Of a stretch of 64,000 nucleotides of DNA, positions 44,330 through 55,604 are shown in pieces. Source of the DNA: Gautieria morchelliformis (lineage: Eukaryota > Basidiomycota > Agaricomycetes > Gomphales > Gomphaceae); contig WHVA01000245.1 of NCBI GenBank assembly GCA_015179125.1, forward strand, positions 94,242-158,241, written 5' to 3'. Made by a program: the position numbers and the translations under genes. Numbering within the stretch: position 1 is the first letter of the stretch; every line of letters starts with the position of its first letter. The notes under the pieces were generated by a model that made no database searches, was not told the origin of the DNA, and worked only from the letters and a program-made list of their open reading frames with translations.

Positions 44330-45010
44330 GAATTCACCCAAGCTGGCCGGGGATCGCTCCGAAGAGAGCTGCCGTCGCGAGCTCATTCGGCACCGTCGTT
44401 GCAAATGCTTCCCAGGCCACATAAGCCGCGGCTATCTCGGGCACGCTGAGCAGTTCAACTGTGATCACATAGTGTATCGTCGTAGGCGGGCCAGGCAGGG
44501 CCTGGTATGTCCATGCTGTGACAAGGCTGAATGAAGGCCACCCCCTCAAAGTGCCTAAGGTTGAATATTCAGTCAGTGCATGCTATCCGTACAAGTTCAG
44601 ACGTGGGCCCAGAAGAGGTCTGGGTGTGAGGGGCTTGAGGCCGTCACCTACGTCCCGGTTGCGAGGATTTACTTCTGCAGATACGACCCTGTCCAACAAC
44701 AGCACCAATTCTCGCAAATTTTCCAAATCCACCATACATGGTATGCCCTCCGAATTCAACGATGGCTGCCCAGAGTCACCTTCGGACGCCACGCACATAA
44801 GGACATGAGCCATGCAGCAGCATCCGTCACCCCCGCCCACAGATGCCCAATAGGCCATAAGTACCAAGCAGCATAGGAGTGTCCCAGCATAGGAGTGTCC
44901 CCCTGACTTTGCAGAGACAGAGAGCTGGGCTTCCCCATGCACATAACGACACCCTGGGCTTGGCTCATCGAGGGTGCTGAACACGACAACATTGTCAGAA
45001 ATATAGGAAC
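44330..45010 (-). pseudogene. FAD-linked oxidoreductase (BBE/glucooligosaccharide-oxidase-like) pseudogene
   Basis: Minus-strand pieces in several frames follow the family order. VSAKSGGHSYAG is the FAD-binding p-cresol-hydroxylase-type motif (about 44890-44930). HGSCPYV and GGHTMYGGFGKFAR (about 44705-44800) and LLLDRVVSAEV (about 44660-44690) come next. A PDLFWA remnant lies near 44605, then FSLVTAWTYQALPGPPTTI (about 44465-44530), stopping at 44334. About 40 residues between the first two motifs and the whole C-terminus are missing, and stops and shifts are frequent. Secreted enzymes of this family oxidise sugars or alkaloids. It is the only non-transposon gene of known type in the window. 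Confidence 0.7.
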
Positions 45011-45566
45011 AGGCATACAGGGACTGCAGGTAAGCAGTTATGGGGTAATGATGATGGATGGGTCAGTGTGGATTCATAGGTTGAACTTAAAGGCTCGGAA
45101 GCGTTCAAACAGTGTGCCTACCATGAGGCTAGAAATCATGCAGATATGCTTTTGTGCAGCATGTACATATGTGCTTTCCCAGCATCCCCACCAAGGTGAA
45201 TACAGACCCTGAAATCGGCATCAATGGTCTCTGGCCATGAGGTATACATGCACTCAGTCTGCAATTTCAATGCCTGTTACAGCACTTTTAACATAAGGTG
45301 CAGACTGAAAAAAAAAAAAAATTTACTGAAACAGAATATCAGCTACAAAGTTTTGAGATATTTGAAACTCTCAGAGAGATATGGCCCAAGTACATCAGGT
45401 GGAAAATATATGCTAGAAATGATATACCTAGCATCTTGCAGTCAATTCAGTGAGTATCTCAAAAATTTCTAGCTAACATTTTAGTCACTATTAATTTTTT
45501 TTTTTTTTTTTTTTGCCAGGGAGGGGAAATCTGCTGGCAGACGAACTCCCTTTGGGGAGGCAGTTG
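45011..45566. other. Non-coding, with A13 and T19 runs
   Basis: Homopolymers lie at about 45309-45321 and 45496-45514. The last about 40 bp (TTTGGGGAGGCAGT) resemble the polypurine tract of a Gy1-family element preceding the LTR at 45567. Confidence 0.45.
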
Positions 45567-45896
45567 TCATGACTTGTTTATTTCTTGTATCCAATAACTC
45601 CATTCTCCCTTTCATCACTCCACTTCTATGTTCGCTCCGTTCCCCCTGTTATACGGGATGGAGCCGAAGAATATGAAGTTGAAAGGATTCTAGACAGCAG
45701 GATTCTCCGTTCCCTCTTCGCTCCGTTCGCTCTTCACTGGATTCGCCAAAAGGTTATTCTCTACTTGCATCATTCGCCAGTAGGCACACCACCAAACCCG
45801 ATCGACATCCTTTACCCGGCTCGATGGTTCATCACTGGTCCCATCATCTCCTCGACTCAGCCCCCTTTGAGTGTTCCTATGGCTGGAATGTCCTGA
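45567..45896 (+). repeat. Truncated Gy1-family LTR with an inserted chromodomain fragment
   Basis: It begins TGTCATGACTTG like Gy1's LTR and follows the inverted copy at 48104 to about TTCGCTCCG. A foreign segment 45642-45704 then encodes PPVIRDGAEEYEVERILDSR, a gypsy chromodomain start. LTR similarity resumes with TTCACTGGATTCGCC and is lost after about 45896. Confidence 0.8.
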
Positions 45897-46875
45897 GGAG
45901 AGACTTAGCAGCTACGGACTCCTGTTTCACTCGACTGATTTCATGACTTCACGCACACAACTAATGACCTGTAATGTTCACTACATGGATTTCTATTCAT
46001 GACCGTTCTAACGACCTCCCACTTACTATCCACATTCAATATCATTCCGAGCACCGCGAGACACATGTGTACACTGTCACAATTCCACACCAAAAACATT
46101 ACTCTCATTTCATTTCACCTCATCCAACCCCTTCCATATGCAACACGTCTATGCAATACGACCGTGCCACTAACCCTTAGCTCCCCCACTCGATCACACA
46201 CACACCCACACAATCTATCATAAAAATCCCATCAGCCCACGGACACGCAGCCGACCCCTGAACCGAGACAATGCCCGAGCCCAAAACGCATATGATCCGT
46301 GGAGTGGTACAACGGCTAGCCCGCCGGCCACTCATATTCCCTTTTCCCATCTTCCTTCTTCCTTCTATCTCACCCCTTTCTGATGCCCACACCGTACTCC
46401 ACCCCTCCCATTCGATAGATACAATATATACATGTTCCGCAGCTACCGGCACATCAAACCCCGTCATCTAGTCCTAATACCCACACCCTCTTACGCCGGT
46501 CGTTCGACATCCGTCCTAGTCCATTCCTTCCACTATTTAAAAGGCTGTCATGTGTATAGTATAGCAGCAGTTAATCGAACTCACATGTTGCCCACATAAG
46601 CTTTCATCTCGAGACATCTGATTTGTGTTAGAATCTATTTCACTGCGCATATACACTGCGTAGACTACTTTCTACAGAACGACACCCCACTCGATTCGAC
46701 TTTACTTCGAAGTCTGAATCTTACTCTCATTCAAACAAATCTCAGATACTCTTATTCTTCACATACACACCCGAACCATCGAGACACGAGTCGACACCAC
46801 AAATGCACATCGACACTCACCGAGTCAAGCCAAGTGCAACACACCACTCCTGAGCACTTAGATCTGAATCACGAG
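45897..46875 (+). other. Probable Co1 5' flank or LTR, part 1
   Basis: It is C/A-rich with short CA-type repeats and no ORF of note. A TATTTAAAAGG box lies near 46534. It continues at 48110 after the inverted Gy1 LTR. Exact Co1 LTR ends were not found. Confidence 0.4.
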
Positions 46876-48104
46876 TGTCAAGATTGGTTTTTAGGCATTA
46901 ACATCATGTATTAGTGAACACAGCGAATGCCCGAATAACTTGTGCGAATAAGTGTGCCGCTCGGCGAATAAGGTGAACCAATAAATGTTCAGAAGATAAG
47001 AGGGCTGCCTGAACGGAGCTGGCCCTATCTACAGTCATAGTGAAATAGCCTGTAGCACTTGATGATGTCACGTGCAAGGTGTTACAGAAAGGTTGTTTAA
47101 GTAGCAACAATCCTTTCACCGGCGAAGGTGCCCCTTCGGAGCCCTTCACTGACAGCAGATAATAGTTTGAAGGCTAAGGTAATGAAGGTGAAGTATGAAA
47201 ACTGACCAGTGGTGCTTAAGTCCTCCTCTGGTTGAAGATAGAAATATATAGGAGAGGGCTCAAGATGATGGTCACAGTGAGGTCAAGTTTTGCACAAGAT
47301 GGACATATGATAATTGAACTGCAGAATATACATGCGAATGTAAACTACTCATAACGAATACCCATATGATATCAGCGAATAGGAAAGAGGCCGTCATGAG
47401 TCAGGGTTGGATAGGGGTGCGCAGTCAGGATACAAAATAGGTGAAACACGTATACAATAGAAAGAAGGAGGAGTGCGAATGTGAAACAATGGGGAGAAAA
47501 GAGGACAAAGGCACCTATGTATGAAAACAGGCCTTGAGACCTGCATATATGTTACCTTGCACGGACTCTTCATCTTCTGGGCTGATCCCACACAATCTAC
47601 GGTTAGGATGTCCCACGAATGCATCCCGGCCATAGGAACACCTAAAGGGGTTGCGTTGGGAAGATGATGGGGCCAGTGATGAACCATCATGGCTGGTAGA
47701 GGATGTTGATCGTGTTTGATGGCGTGCCTGCTGGCAAATGATGCGAGCAGCGAATGGTGGTTCGGCCAATGTGGCGAAGGGTGAATGGAGCGATCATAGA
47801 GGAGGTGTGGTCGGAGGGCAGGGCGAAGCCGAGTGAACATGGAGGAGGAGTTGTGAAAGGGAAAACAGGGATAGCTGGGTACAAGAAATACACGAGTCAT
47901 GACAATCTGATCATAGGACCAGTGATGAACCATCAAGCTGGTCAAAGGACGTTGATCGTGCTTTGATGGCGTGGCTATGGCGAATGACGCGAGTAGCGAA
48001 AATCGTTCAGTGAACTCAGTGAAGGTGATCGGAGCGAACATAGAGGTGGAGTGATGAAGGGGAGCACAGAGCTACTGGGTATAAGAAACAAACACGTCAT
48101 GACA
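46876..48104 (-). repeat. Inverted solo LTR of the Gy1 family (1229 bp), TSD ACGAG/ATGAG
   Basis: It runs TGTCAAGATTGG...CACGTCATGACA, the reverse complement of Gy1's LTR. It is longer than the 1033-bp Gy1 LTR because about 200 bp is tandemly duplicated (about 47670-47900 and 47920-48104, each with GTGATGAACCATCA and ending in GTCATGACA). Flanks ACGAG (46871) and ATGAG (48105) differ by one CpG transition. Confidence 0.88.
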
Positions 48105-48109
48105 ATGAG

Positions 48110-48677
48110 TCGAGTTGAGGCACGAGTACTATTGACAAGCCGAGTACCAGGGTGGGCCGAATCGATCCCATATCACAATCAGGACGCACTGCATATATTC
48201 TCCACCACCCTCGAGCCATGTACATTGTTCCTATTCAATCCCACTTACCATTCCGCCTCATCCTTCGAGCCATCAAACGACTACACATCTTTCTGCCTCA
48301 TTACTCGAGCCATCAGATAAACACATACCTTCTACCTTATGTCCAGGCGAGGCCAAGCAGGCGAGCTACGGTGTGGATATACAGTGCCGGCAGAACACAC
48401 GCACCCACTGTATGACCATTTCCTATCATCCTTATCATCCGTTCTATGTGTCAAGACCCCTATCCGAGTTGTTATAAGTAGTACGCCATGTATGACTGAA
48501 AAGAATCATGAACACGAACCTTCTGATATCTTGTTCGACTTCGAGTCATTCAGCCAAACTTCGAGTTACCTTCCTCTCTTGTGCTGCACATCAAACTCGG
48601 CCTCGAGCTAAAGGCTGCATCTTTACCCTATTCGAAAACTTACAACTCTGTCAGATTAAGAGTCTCATTGACTCACC
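48110..48677 (+). other. Co1 leader or LTR, part 2
   Basis: It lies immediately upstream of the Co1 Gag ATG at 48678. It has TTATAAGTAG near 48471 as a possible TATA box. No ORF of note. LTR ends are unresolved. Confidence 0.4.
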
Positions 48678-49436
48678 ATGACACAACCCATCGCAATCAC
48701 CACCCCACACCCTAAGCAAGACATACACAAATTCCAAGACATCAAACCCAAGCTCAGTTGAGAGAACTGGATGTCCTGGAAGAGAGAGCTGTTAGCAATG
48801 GCGAGGGACAGGGGCCTCCATGCTATCATTACCGGTATGGTCCCCTACCCCAACAACACTAACCAGACTATCACCCTCACCGCTGGAGTAGAGATGGTTG
48901 GGAGTACACCCTTGACGCAGCTTCAGGATAAGTGGAACAATAATAATAGGCGGATGCTCACAACTTTTTATTACCTGTAGCTTCACCCATTTTATTCTCA
49001 GATTATAGAAGAGAAGAGGGTGAAAGTACATGGCAATCTTATTGTTGGGATATAAATAAATTTACTTTTGTCCCTCCCAGAGCGGCGGCTCCACCGACGA
49101 GAACACCTCTTCTTATTTTTACGCCTCTTCTTATTTTTTCTACCCACTTTTAATATACACTATATCATTATGCCTATCTAAGAGTTAAACGCGCTCAGTG
49201 GGTTGTGGGCGCTGCTGACCAATGCTTGGTCATCAGTTTGTCAGCGAGCGGCGCAGCCGCGAGCTACAAACACTGCGCAGCAGCGTTCCAGGTCACGTGA
49301 CCGGTTCGCGACCATGGTCCGTGCACGACCCTTCGCTTGGTATAAAGAGAGCGATGCTTCAGAACCGCACTCCCCACTGGTGTCCTCCTGTGTTCTGGCT
49401 GTGGTGGCCTTACTACTGCTTTGGCTGGGGCCTTGG

Positions 49437-49560
49437 TGTCTTTCTGTGTGTCTCTGGGTGTCTTTCTGTGTCTCTCTGGGTGTCATTCTGTGTCTCTCTG
49501 GGTGTCATTCTGTGTGTCTCTGTGTGTCTCTGGGTGTCTTTCTGTGTGTCTCTGGGCTTC
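49437..49560 (+). repeat. TGTGTCTCTGGGTGTC microsatellite-like array
   Basis: There are about six imperfect repeats of the motif (TGTGTCTCTGGGTGTCTTTC), with TCATTC variants. Confidence 0.8.
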
Positions 49561-49594
49561 TTTGGCTGTGAATTGACACCAGCTTCTGCTTCAA

Positions 49595-49965
49595 TGTCCT
49601 GTATATTTTTTGATATTTTTTCGCAAATTGCTATCAATACACCTAACTTGCTAACCTTAATAATAGCCAACTTAAATATCCTGTACATTTTTTTGATATT
49701 TTTTCGCAAATAGAAAGCAATAAATCTAACTTCCTACCCTTAATAACAGCCAACTTAAATATCCTGTACATTTTTTTGATATTTTTTCGCAAATAGATAT
49801 CAATAACTTATTCTGACTTTGCTAAAGTTAATAACAACTTCTGTTTTAATGTAGTGTGTTTTTTTATTACCTTTTTCAAAAAATAAATATAGATATCAAT
49901 AAATTATCCTGACTTTGCTAAAATTAATGACAACAGCTGCTTAAATGTGGTTTCTTTTCCTATTT
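49595..49965. repeat. 83-bp AT-rich tandem repeat
   Basis: TCGCAAA recurs at 49621, 49704 and 49787 (83-bp steps) within a unit containing CCTGTACATTTTTTTGATAT. Decayed units continue to about 49965. Confidence 0.8.
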
Positions 49966-50004
49966 TATATATGTCACAAAATAGATACTGATACATGTCC
50001 CTGA

Positions 50005-50780
50005 TATGTGTGAGGACACGCTACCTGTGGGGACACACTATTACCTGTGGGGACACGTTACGTATGGGGACATGCTACCTGTGAGGACACGTTACGTGTG
50101 AGGACACGTTACATGTGAGGACACACTACCTGTGGGCACATGTCACCTGTGAGGACACGCTACCTGTGGGGACACGCTACCTGTGGGGACATGTCACCTG
50201 TGAGGACACGCTACCTGTGGGGACACATTACATGTGAGGACACGCTACCTGTGGGGACACGTTACATGTGAGGACACGTTACGTGTGGGACATGTTATGT
50301 GTGGGGACACGCTACCTCTGAGGACACGTTACGTGTGGGGACATGTTATGTGTGAGGACACGTTACATGTGGGGACATGCAACCTGTGAGGACACGTTAC
50401 GTGTGGGGACACGCTACCTGTGAGCTGTGGGGACATGTCACCTGTGAGGACATGCTACCTGTGGGGACACATTACATGTGAGGACACGTTACCTGTGAGG
50501 ACACGCTACCTGTGGGGACAGGTTACATGTGAGGACACGTTACATGTGGGACATGTTATGTGTGGGGACACGCTACCTGTGAGGACACGTTACGTGTGGG
50601 GACACGTTATGTGTGAGGACACGTTACATGTGAGGACACGCTACCTGTGGCAACATGTTACGTGTGGGGACACACTACCTGTGGGGACATGTTACGTTTG
50701 GGGACATGCTACCTGTGAGGGCACGCTACCTGTGCGGACACGCTACCTGTGAGGACACGTTACGTGTGAGGACATGCTAT
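50005..50780 (+). repeat. 17-bp minisatellite, about 45 copies
   Basis: The unit is TGTGRGGACAYGYTACV. A and G alternate at position 5, and C/T varies at positions 11 and 13. 775 bp divided by 17 gives about 45 units, a few with short indels. The open frame across it is a by-product. Confidence 0.9.
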
Positions 50781-52054
50781 CCAACTGCACTTTGGGTCTT
50801 CCCCCATTTCTGATTTTGGTATTGTTTCTGGTTCTGTGAGAGTGTCACTGGAGGATCAGCTGGCATATTGATATAACCACATTGTCAAAATTCAGGATCC
50901 CCAAGATCACTATTGGGTCTATTTCACAATGCACAAGCTTTGAAACCTGTGGATTATGACAATAGGCGCAATCTTATAATCTCTGATGATTCAGTCAAGA
51001 CTATTACCACTTTCATGTCTAGAGTCGCTGGGAGGCCCATCCCAGAGGTCGAGAGAGAGCTCTGCATGTTCAGCTGTTCCATGGGTGCATACATGATTCA
51101 TGATACTATATGATCAGGGATATATTTTGGATGATGCTATTTACCCCAATGCACTTGACCTTACTGATTCACTTGACCTTACTGATGCATTTGACCTTAC
51201 CAAGGCGCTGGACCTGCACCCCCACGCTTCGCGCGGGTACCCACCTAGTTCATATTAATACTCCTTCTCATATATATTACAAATATCTAGACAAGTACTG
51301 TTACTTCATATTGTACTCTAATACTCTCTTATTATAACTATTCATACTAATACTCCTACTCTATCCAAGTATCTGTTATTCTATCTTGTAGTCTGATACT
51401 CTCTCATATGTAGTTATATATCTCCGAGATGTTTAAATATATATACAGAATATTCTAATAACATCTATTATTCTCCCTATAAATCCTACTATATAGTCCT
51501 ATATGCTGTTATTAATACTCTTATAATATATATTATATACTCATATATGCTGTATCACATGACCATTTTGATTATCCTCCATAATGTCGCTTACAGCCAG
51601 ATCCTCCTTTGTATCTCTCCAGAACTCCAGACGGCGATCGACACGACAGAACAGTGTGCCGAAGCCTGGGAGATCCTGATGAGAAAGTTTGAGTCCACCG
51701 ATCCGAGCAAAATCAGTATTGTCAGGACGAGATATGAAAATTATCACATGACGGACGGTCAGTCTGTGATGGCATACCTCACCGTGATGAAAGAATACAG
51801 GAATCAGCTTGCGAAAATGGGTGATGTCATAGCAGACTCCCACTCACGTCGCTACCATCCTCAGAAATGTCCCCGACTCTTGGAGACCCATCGCGCAGAC
51901 CATCAGCATGATAGCGAAAACACCAGATGACGTTGAGGAGAGGCTGGAGGCTCATGAGGCAGATTTGAGCACAGTGGAGATTTCGATGCAGGCAGCCACG
52001 GCATTTGTTGCACAGTCCAGACCTACCACACTGGAGGCATATAAAGATTTTCTG

Positions 52055-52403
52055 GTCTGAAAAACTGTTCAAAAAATTGTAAAGATATTCCAAATTTTTT
52101 TAGTGTTTTTAATGTAAAAAAACTTTAACAAAATTTTGTGTTTTTTGTTAGAATTTGTTTGAGCAAGAAAATTGTAAAAAAATTTAAAGTTTTTTGTGGG
52201 GTTTTTTTATGTCTTTTTATAAGTTTCTTTGTGAAAACACAAAGAAACACATAAAAAACCCTGAAAAAAACTTTGAATTTTTTTACAATTTTCTTGCTCA
52301 ACAAATTCTAATAAAAACACGAACTTTATTACAGGTTTTTTTACATAAAAAACGCTAAAAATATTTGGAAAATCTTTACAGTTTTTTCAACAGTTTTTCA
52401 GAC
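52055..52403. mobile_element. Foldback MITE (349 bp) in Co1 gag
   Basis: The ends GTCTGAAAAACTGTT and AACAGTTTTTCAGAC are perfect inverted repeats. Similarity between the halves continues inward about 160 bp to a short centre around TTTGTGAAAACACAAA. The whole element is AT-rich and can fold into one long hairpin. It has no coding capacity. The TSD is unclear; flanks are TTTTCTG and AAGAAAA. The class of DNA transposon is unknown. Confidence 0.85.
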
Positions 52404-52778
52404 AAGAAAAATTTTATATGCCTGCAGTGCCAGAAATTTTAACAACCCCACTTTCAGAACTCCTGTCAACCCCAGTTTCACACAGCAGAACTGAGCCAGG
52501 AATCAATCTAACGACAGGGGAAATGGGAGACCGACATACCATTGCAACAATTGTGGCAAGGATGGCCACTTGGCATCGAGGTGCTTTGCACCAGGGGAGG
52601 ACTAGCGGGACAGGAGCCGTGGGGGAAGGGAGGCGGAAGGCAGGGAGGAGTGCAGGGAGGAGGAGTGAGCGGTAACGTTCGAGTGGAGCCTGTGAGACAA
52701 ACCTTCATTCCCTGGCCACAGCAGCCCATAAACGACAACTCGGCTTGATTTGCCAACATACGGAAGAAGGACATTGTC

Positions 52779-53234
52779 ATGATGGCCCACATCACCGAGG
52801 TCACGAGTCCCGAGTCGAGCACCATCGTTCTGTCAACTAATCCTTCGGCACTATCAGCCGTACATGATCGGACTCATGTGTGGCTGGTCGACTCAGCTGC
52901 ATCCAGTCATCTCTGCGCCTTGTTTCACAAAATTCACACAATTCCCGAGATTTCAGTCGACACCGCCAGCGGAGACTCCTATAAGGTGGATCAGAGGGGC
53001 ACAATACACATCACTATCCAGAGTGACTCACATATGTGGTTGTCACCACTCAAGCTGACATTACAGAACGTCATCTACATCCCAAAATTGAACGCGAACT
53101 TGCTATCGGTCGGGAAAATGACCACCGCCAACCTGGACATAGTGTTCAGCCGAACCGGCACCTCACTCCTGATTGACAGTGAGATCATCACTCAGGGGAC
53201 AAAGATTAACAATTTGTTTGCTTACATGGCCTAA
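52779..53234 (+). pseudogene. Co1 copia protease
   Basis: TRVWLVDSAASSHLCALF-type site (here HVWLVDSAASSHLC), then VDTASGDSYKV, VIYIPKLNANLLSVGKM and IVFSRTGTSLL. This is the usual layout of copia proteases, whose site is commonly DSGAS; here it is DSAAS. The frame ends at 53234 before the integrase frame. Confidence 0.85.
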
Positions 53235-53258
53235 CCGTCGCCGAGGCCTGAGACCAAG

Positions 53259-54310
53259 ATGGCCCTCTACTCGAACAAGCCTAACGAGTTGACCTTGTGG
53301 CACCATCGGCTCGCTCATGCCACCCCATCGACGCTCAAGAAGATGTGGACACTCGAGATGGCGATAGGATTCCCAAGAATCAGCGCGAATCAGGAGATAA
53401 GTCAATGTGTTGACTGTCCATTTGGCAAACAGACCTGCTCACTGTTAAAACATGTCGAGAGTCTGCCACAGAATATAGGAGACATAATATCCTCCAACCT
53501 CTGCAGCCCATTCGAGACATCGATCGGCAGGTACAAATATTTCATCACCTGGATTGATCACTCGACTTGCTACGTCAGCATCGACTTCTTGAAAAACAAA
53601 GAATGTGCAACAGTTACCAACTCATTCCAGCAGTTCATCGCGTGGCTGAGAAAACAAAAAAGATGCGGATGTGAAGAAAGTGTGGACGGACAACGGGGGA
53701 GAGTATGTTGGGAGTGAGTTCTTGACCCTATGCAGTGAACTCAGCATTGTTCACGAGACAACTTCACCTCACACACCTGAACACAACGGTGTCGCCGAGA
53801 GGTATAACCAGACGCTCCAAGAGGGAGCTCTCATGCTGCAACACGATGCAAACCTATTGAGCAGGTTCTGGGTGTCAGGTGTGCACACAGTCAATTTCAC
53901 CAAAACTGCATCCTGCACCACAAGGTCAACAAGTCCCCATACAAAGCCTTTTGGGGATCGAAGCCGAGGCTCGATTGGATTCGTGTCTATGGGTCAAGGT
54001 GTTGGGTGTTGGTCCCCAAGGCGACGAGGTGGAAAGGGGAGTACAAGTCCATTGAGGGCATATTCATCGGGTATTTTGACAATTCGAAGGTGTACAAGGT
54101 GTGTATTCCTCACACACACACGCTAATCAAGATGTTATTTTTGATGAGCTGAAACATATCAAAGGCGTCACCATTCACGCCACCGACGACGACCACACAC
54201 CAATGCTCTGGACTCATGAAAACAAAATCCCAGTTTTCCTCAGACACACCAAGATGAAGGCCAATGAGACATGGGAATATGACGATGAACTACCTTCACT
54301 CACTGTCAAT
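53259..54310 (+). pseudogene. Co1 copia integrase (frameshift, first catalytic Asp replaced)
   Basis: LTLWHHRLAHATPSTLKKM...CVDCPFGKQ is the HHCC finger. The next block reads SSNLCSPFETSIGRYKYF, where copia integrases have SDL: the first DDE aspartate is Asn here. After a slip near 53665 come KKVWTDNGGEYVGSEF and SPHTPEHNGVAERYNQTL. The region then decays (frame changes near 53930) and ends near 54310 against Co2. No Co1 RT is present. Confidence 0.85.
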
Positions 54311-54315
54311 CCTTT

Positions 54316-55010
54316 GGCCCAACAATCTCTAACCCAATGCCCTTTCTTTCCACAGTTGTTGCATTTCCCTTTCGTGGCGCCATCACTTCGTCCGTTCCCC
54401 TTTCCACACCTGTCTAGTGCCCTCAGAGCCGTCTCGCCCTGGGTGGACCGGCGCATATGATCCTCCTCCAGGACACAAGAAATCAAGGCCTCAGAGGAGA
54501 GTGTGGGAAGGGAGGCGTTGATGGCAGTAAGGAATGTGGACCAAGAAACTGGAAGTGATGTAAGGAGTGTGGAGCAGAAGTCATGGTCACTAATTAGTTT
54601 CCTGAGCATATGGAGTTGTCTCTGCAAGCCACGGAGCTTACGTATATGTTCTTCCATACTTGTACCCTCCACTGCAAAGGTGCGGAAAAAATCATGGCAT
54701 ACGTTAATTTTACCCAGTGGCCCTTTTGCTTCAAAAATAGTGAGCAAGGCTAGCCATACCCCTCATGCCGTCGTGGCACCAGACGTATAGACTAGGTAAT
54801 CGTCGCTGATGCGAAGGCTAATGGCCGCAAATGCCTGTTGGTCCTTTTTCATCCAATCTGCGATCGCCCACTTTTCAGGGTCGGTCACATTGTCAATGTC
54901 AGCTGGCTCTGGCTTCTCTGCCTCTCCTGATGCGTGTTCCCAGAGATCTTGCTCGAGTAAGATCCAACGCATCTTTTCCTTCCACGTGGGGTAGTTATCT
55001 CTGGTGAGTG
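54316..55010 (-). pseudogene. Co2 copia Gag
   Basis: The frame before the ATG at 54972 reads MRWILLEQDLWEHASGE, DPEKWAIADWMKKDQQAFAAI and YTSGATTA, then a TGA at 54763-54765 (fits CGA) and GVWLALLTIFEAKGPLGKI, FRTFAVEGTSMEEHIRKLR and LPVSWSTFLTAI, as in copia Gag (UBN2-like). It ends at the knuckle CNNCGKKGHWVRDCWAKG (about 54320-54370). Left of 54316 lies Co1 sequence. Confidence 0.85.
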
Positions 55011-55071
55011 GTTCGATCCGTTATAATGAACTTGGCTGCATGAGTGTGGCAGACATAGCGGTTTTAGCGAT

Positions 55072-55597
55072 TGTTACAGAAAAAAACAATTTTGTCAAGG
55101 TTTTAAAGCGCTGGGCCCATAACCTGATGGATGTGGATGATGGTAAAGGTCAACTTGTTGTTATTGGACTCGACTCGCGATGTCTCAGAAAAATATACAG
55201 TGTATGTAGCAACAGTAGCTACGGGTGTAAGAATAATTATAGCTATATGAAATGCACTCAGTGTTCGCTTCATGTTGCAAACGACTGGATTTATTTACCT
55301 ATATGAAATGCACTACAAACGCATAAGTAAAAGAATAACTCGAGACTTGGAATGTTTCTTACCTCAGTGTTCACTTCATGTTGCAAACGACTGAGGGAAG
55401 AAAATGTACTAGCTAGCTGCTTTATACTCTAGGGAACAATGGGGGGGAATAGAACAATGACTGCTGCGCAGTGGACTATCTATTTATGACAGACAATGGA
55501 ATTTATAAAGAACAATGAAACCTTGAGTTGTTTGTCATATGGCATGACACGGGTGACACAGTTTGCTTGTGTCACCCCTTGCGTTGCCATTTCCACA
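55072..55597 (-). repeat. Co2 LTR (526 bp)
   Basis: On the minus strand it runs TGTGGAAATGG...TTTCTGTAACA. It is preceded by a polypurine tract (GTTTGAGGGGGAG) right after the pol stop, so it acts as a 3' LTR for pol. It is followed by a Gag start, so it is also the 5' LTR for the gag piece. It contains a diverged internal duplication (CAGTGTTCACTTCATGTTGC and relatives near 55260 and 55360). Confidence 0.8.
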
Positions 55598-55604
55598 CTC
55601 CCCC

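Larger units (their letters stand above)
48961..51584. other. 2.6-kb insertion in Co1 gag with three kinds of tandem repeat
   Basis: The insert lies between WNNNN and AYSQ of Gag. ATAAT occurs on both sides and may be a target duplication. It holds a GC-rich segment with GGTATAAAGAG near 49338, then a TGTGTCTCTGGGTGTC array, an 83-bp AT-rich repeat and a 17-bp minisatellite. A short frame (50913-51113) of unknown origin and AT-rich sequence (51250-51540) follow. No TG...CA ends or transposase were found. Confidence 0.55.
48678..52748 (+). pseudogene. Co1: Ty1/copia Gag, interrupted by a 2.6-kb insert and a MITE
   Basis: MTQPIAITTPHPKQD starts at 48678. After a stop at about 48759, NWMSWKRELLAMARDRGLHA and PLTQLQDKWNNNN follow, up to about 48960. 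Gag resumes at about 51585: AYSQILLCISPELQTAI, ESTDPSKISIVRTRYENYHM and QSVMAYLTVMKEYRNQLAKMG, then a frame slip, PDDVEERLEAHEADL and LEAYKDFLV. The MITE at 52055-52403 follows. The knuckle YHCNNCGKDGHLASRCF is near 52535-52585. It ends in a TGA at 52746-52748 (NDNSA*FANIRKKD, fits CGA). Confidence 0.85.

Noticed and set aside
49241..49709. Overlapping ORFs rich in Thr/Gln/Lys or Cys/Val
   Set aside because: They are microsatellite and AT-rich tandem repeat translations.
50420..50752. 110-residue ORF
   Set aside because: It is a translation of the 17-bp minisatellite; 17 is not a multiple of 3 and the frame is fortuitous.
50005..50780. CRISPR-like array
   Set aside because: Units are contiguous without spacers and the genome is eukaryotic.
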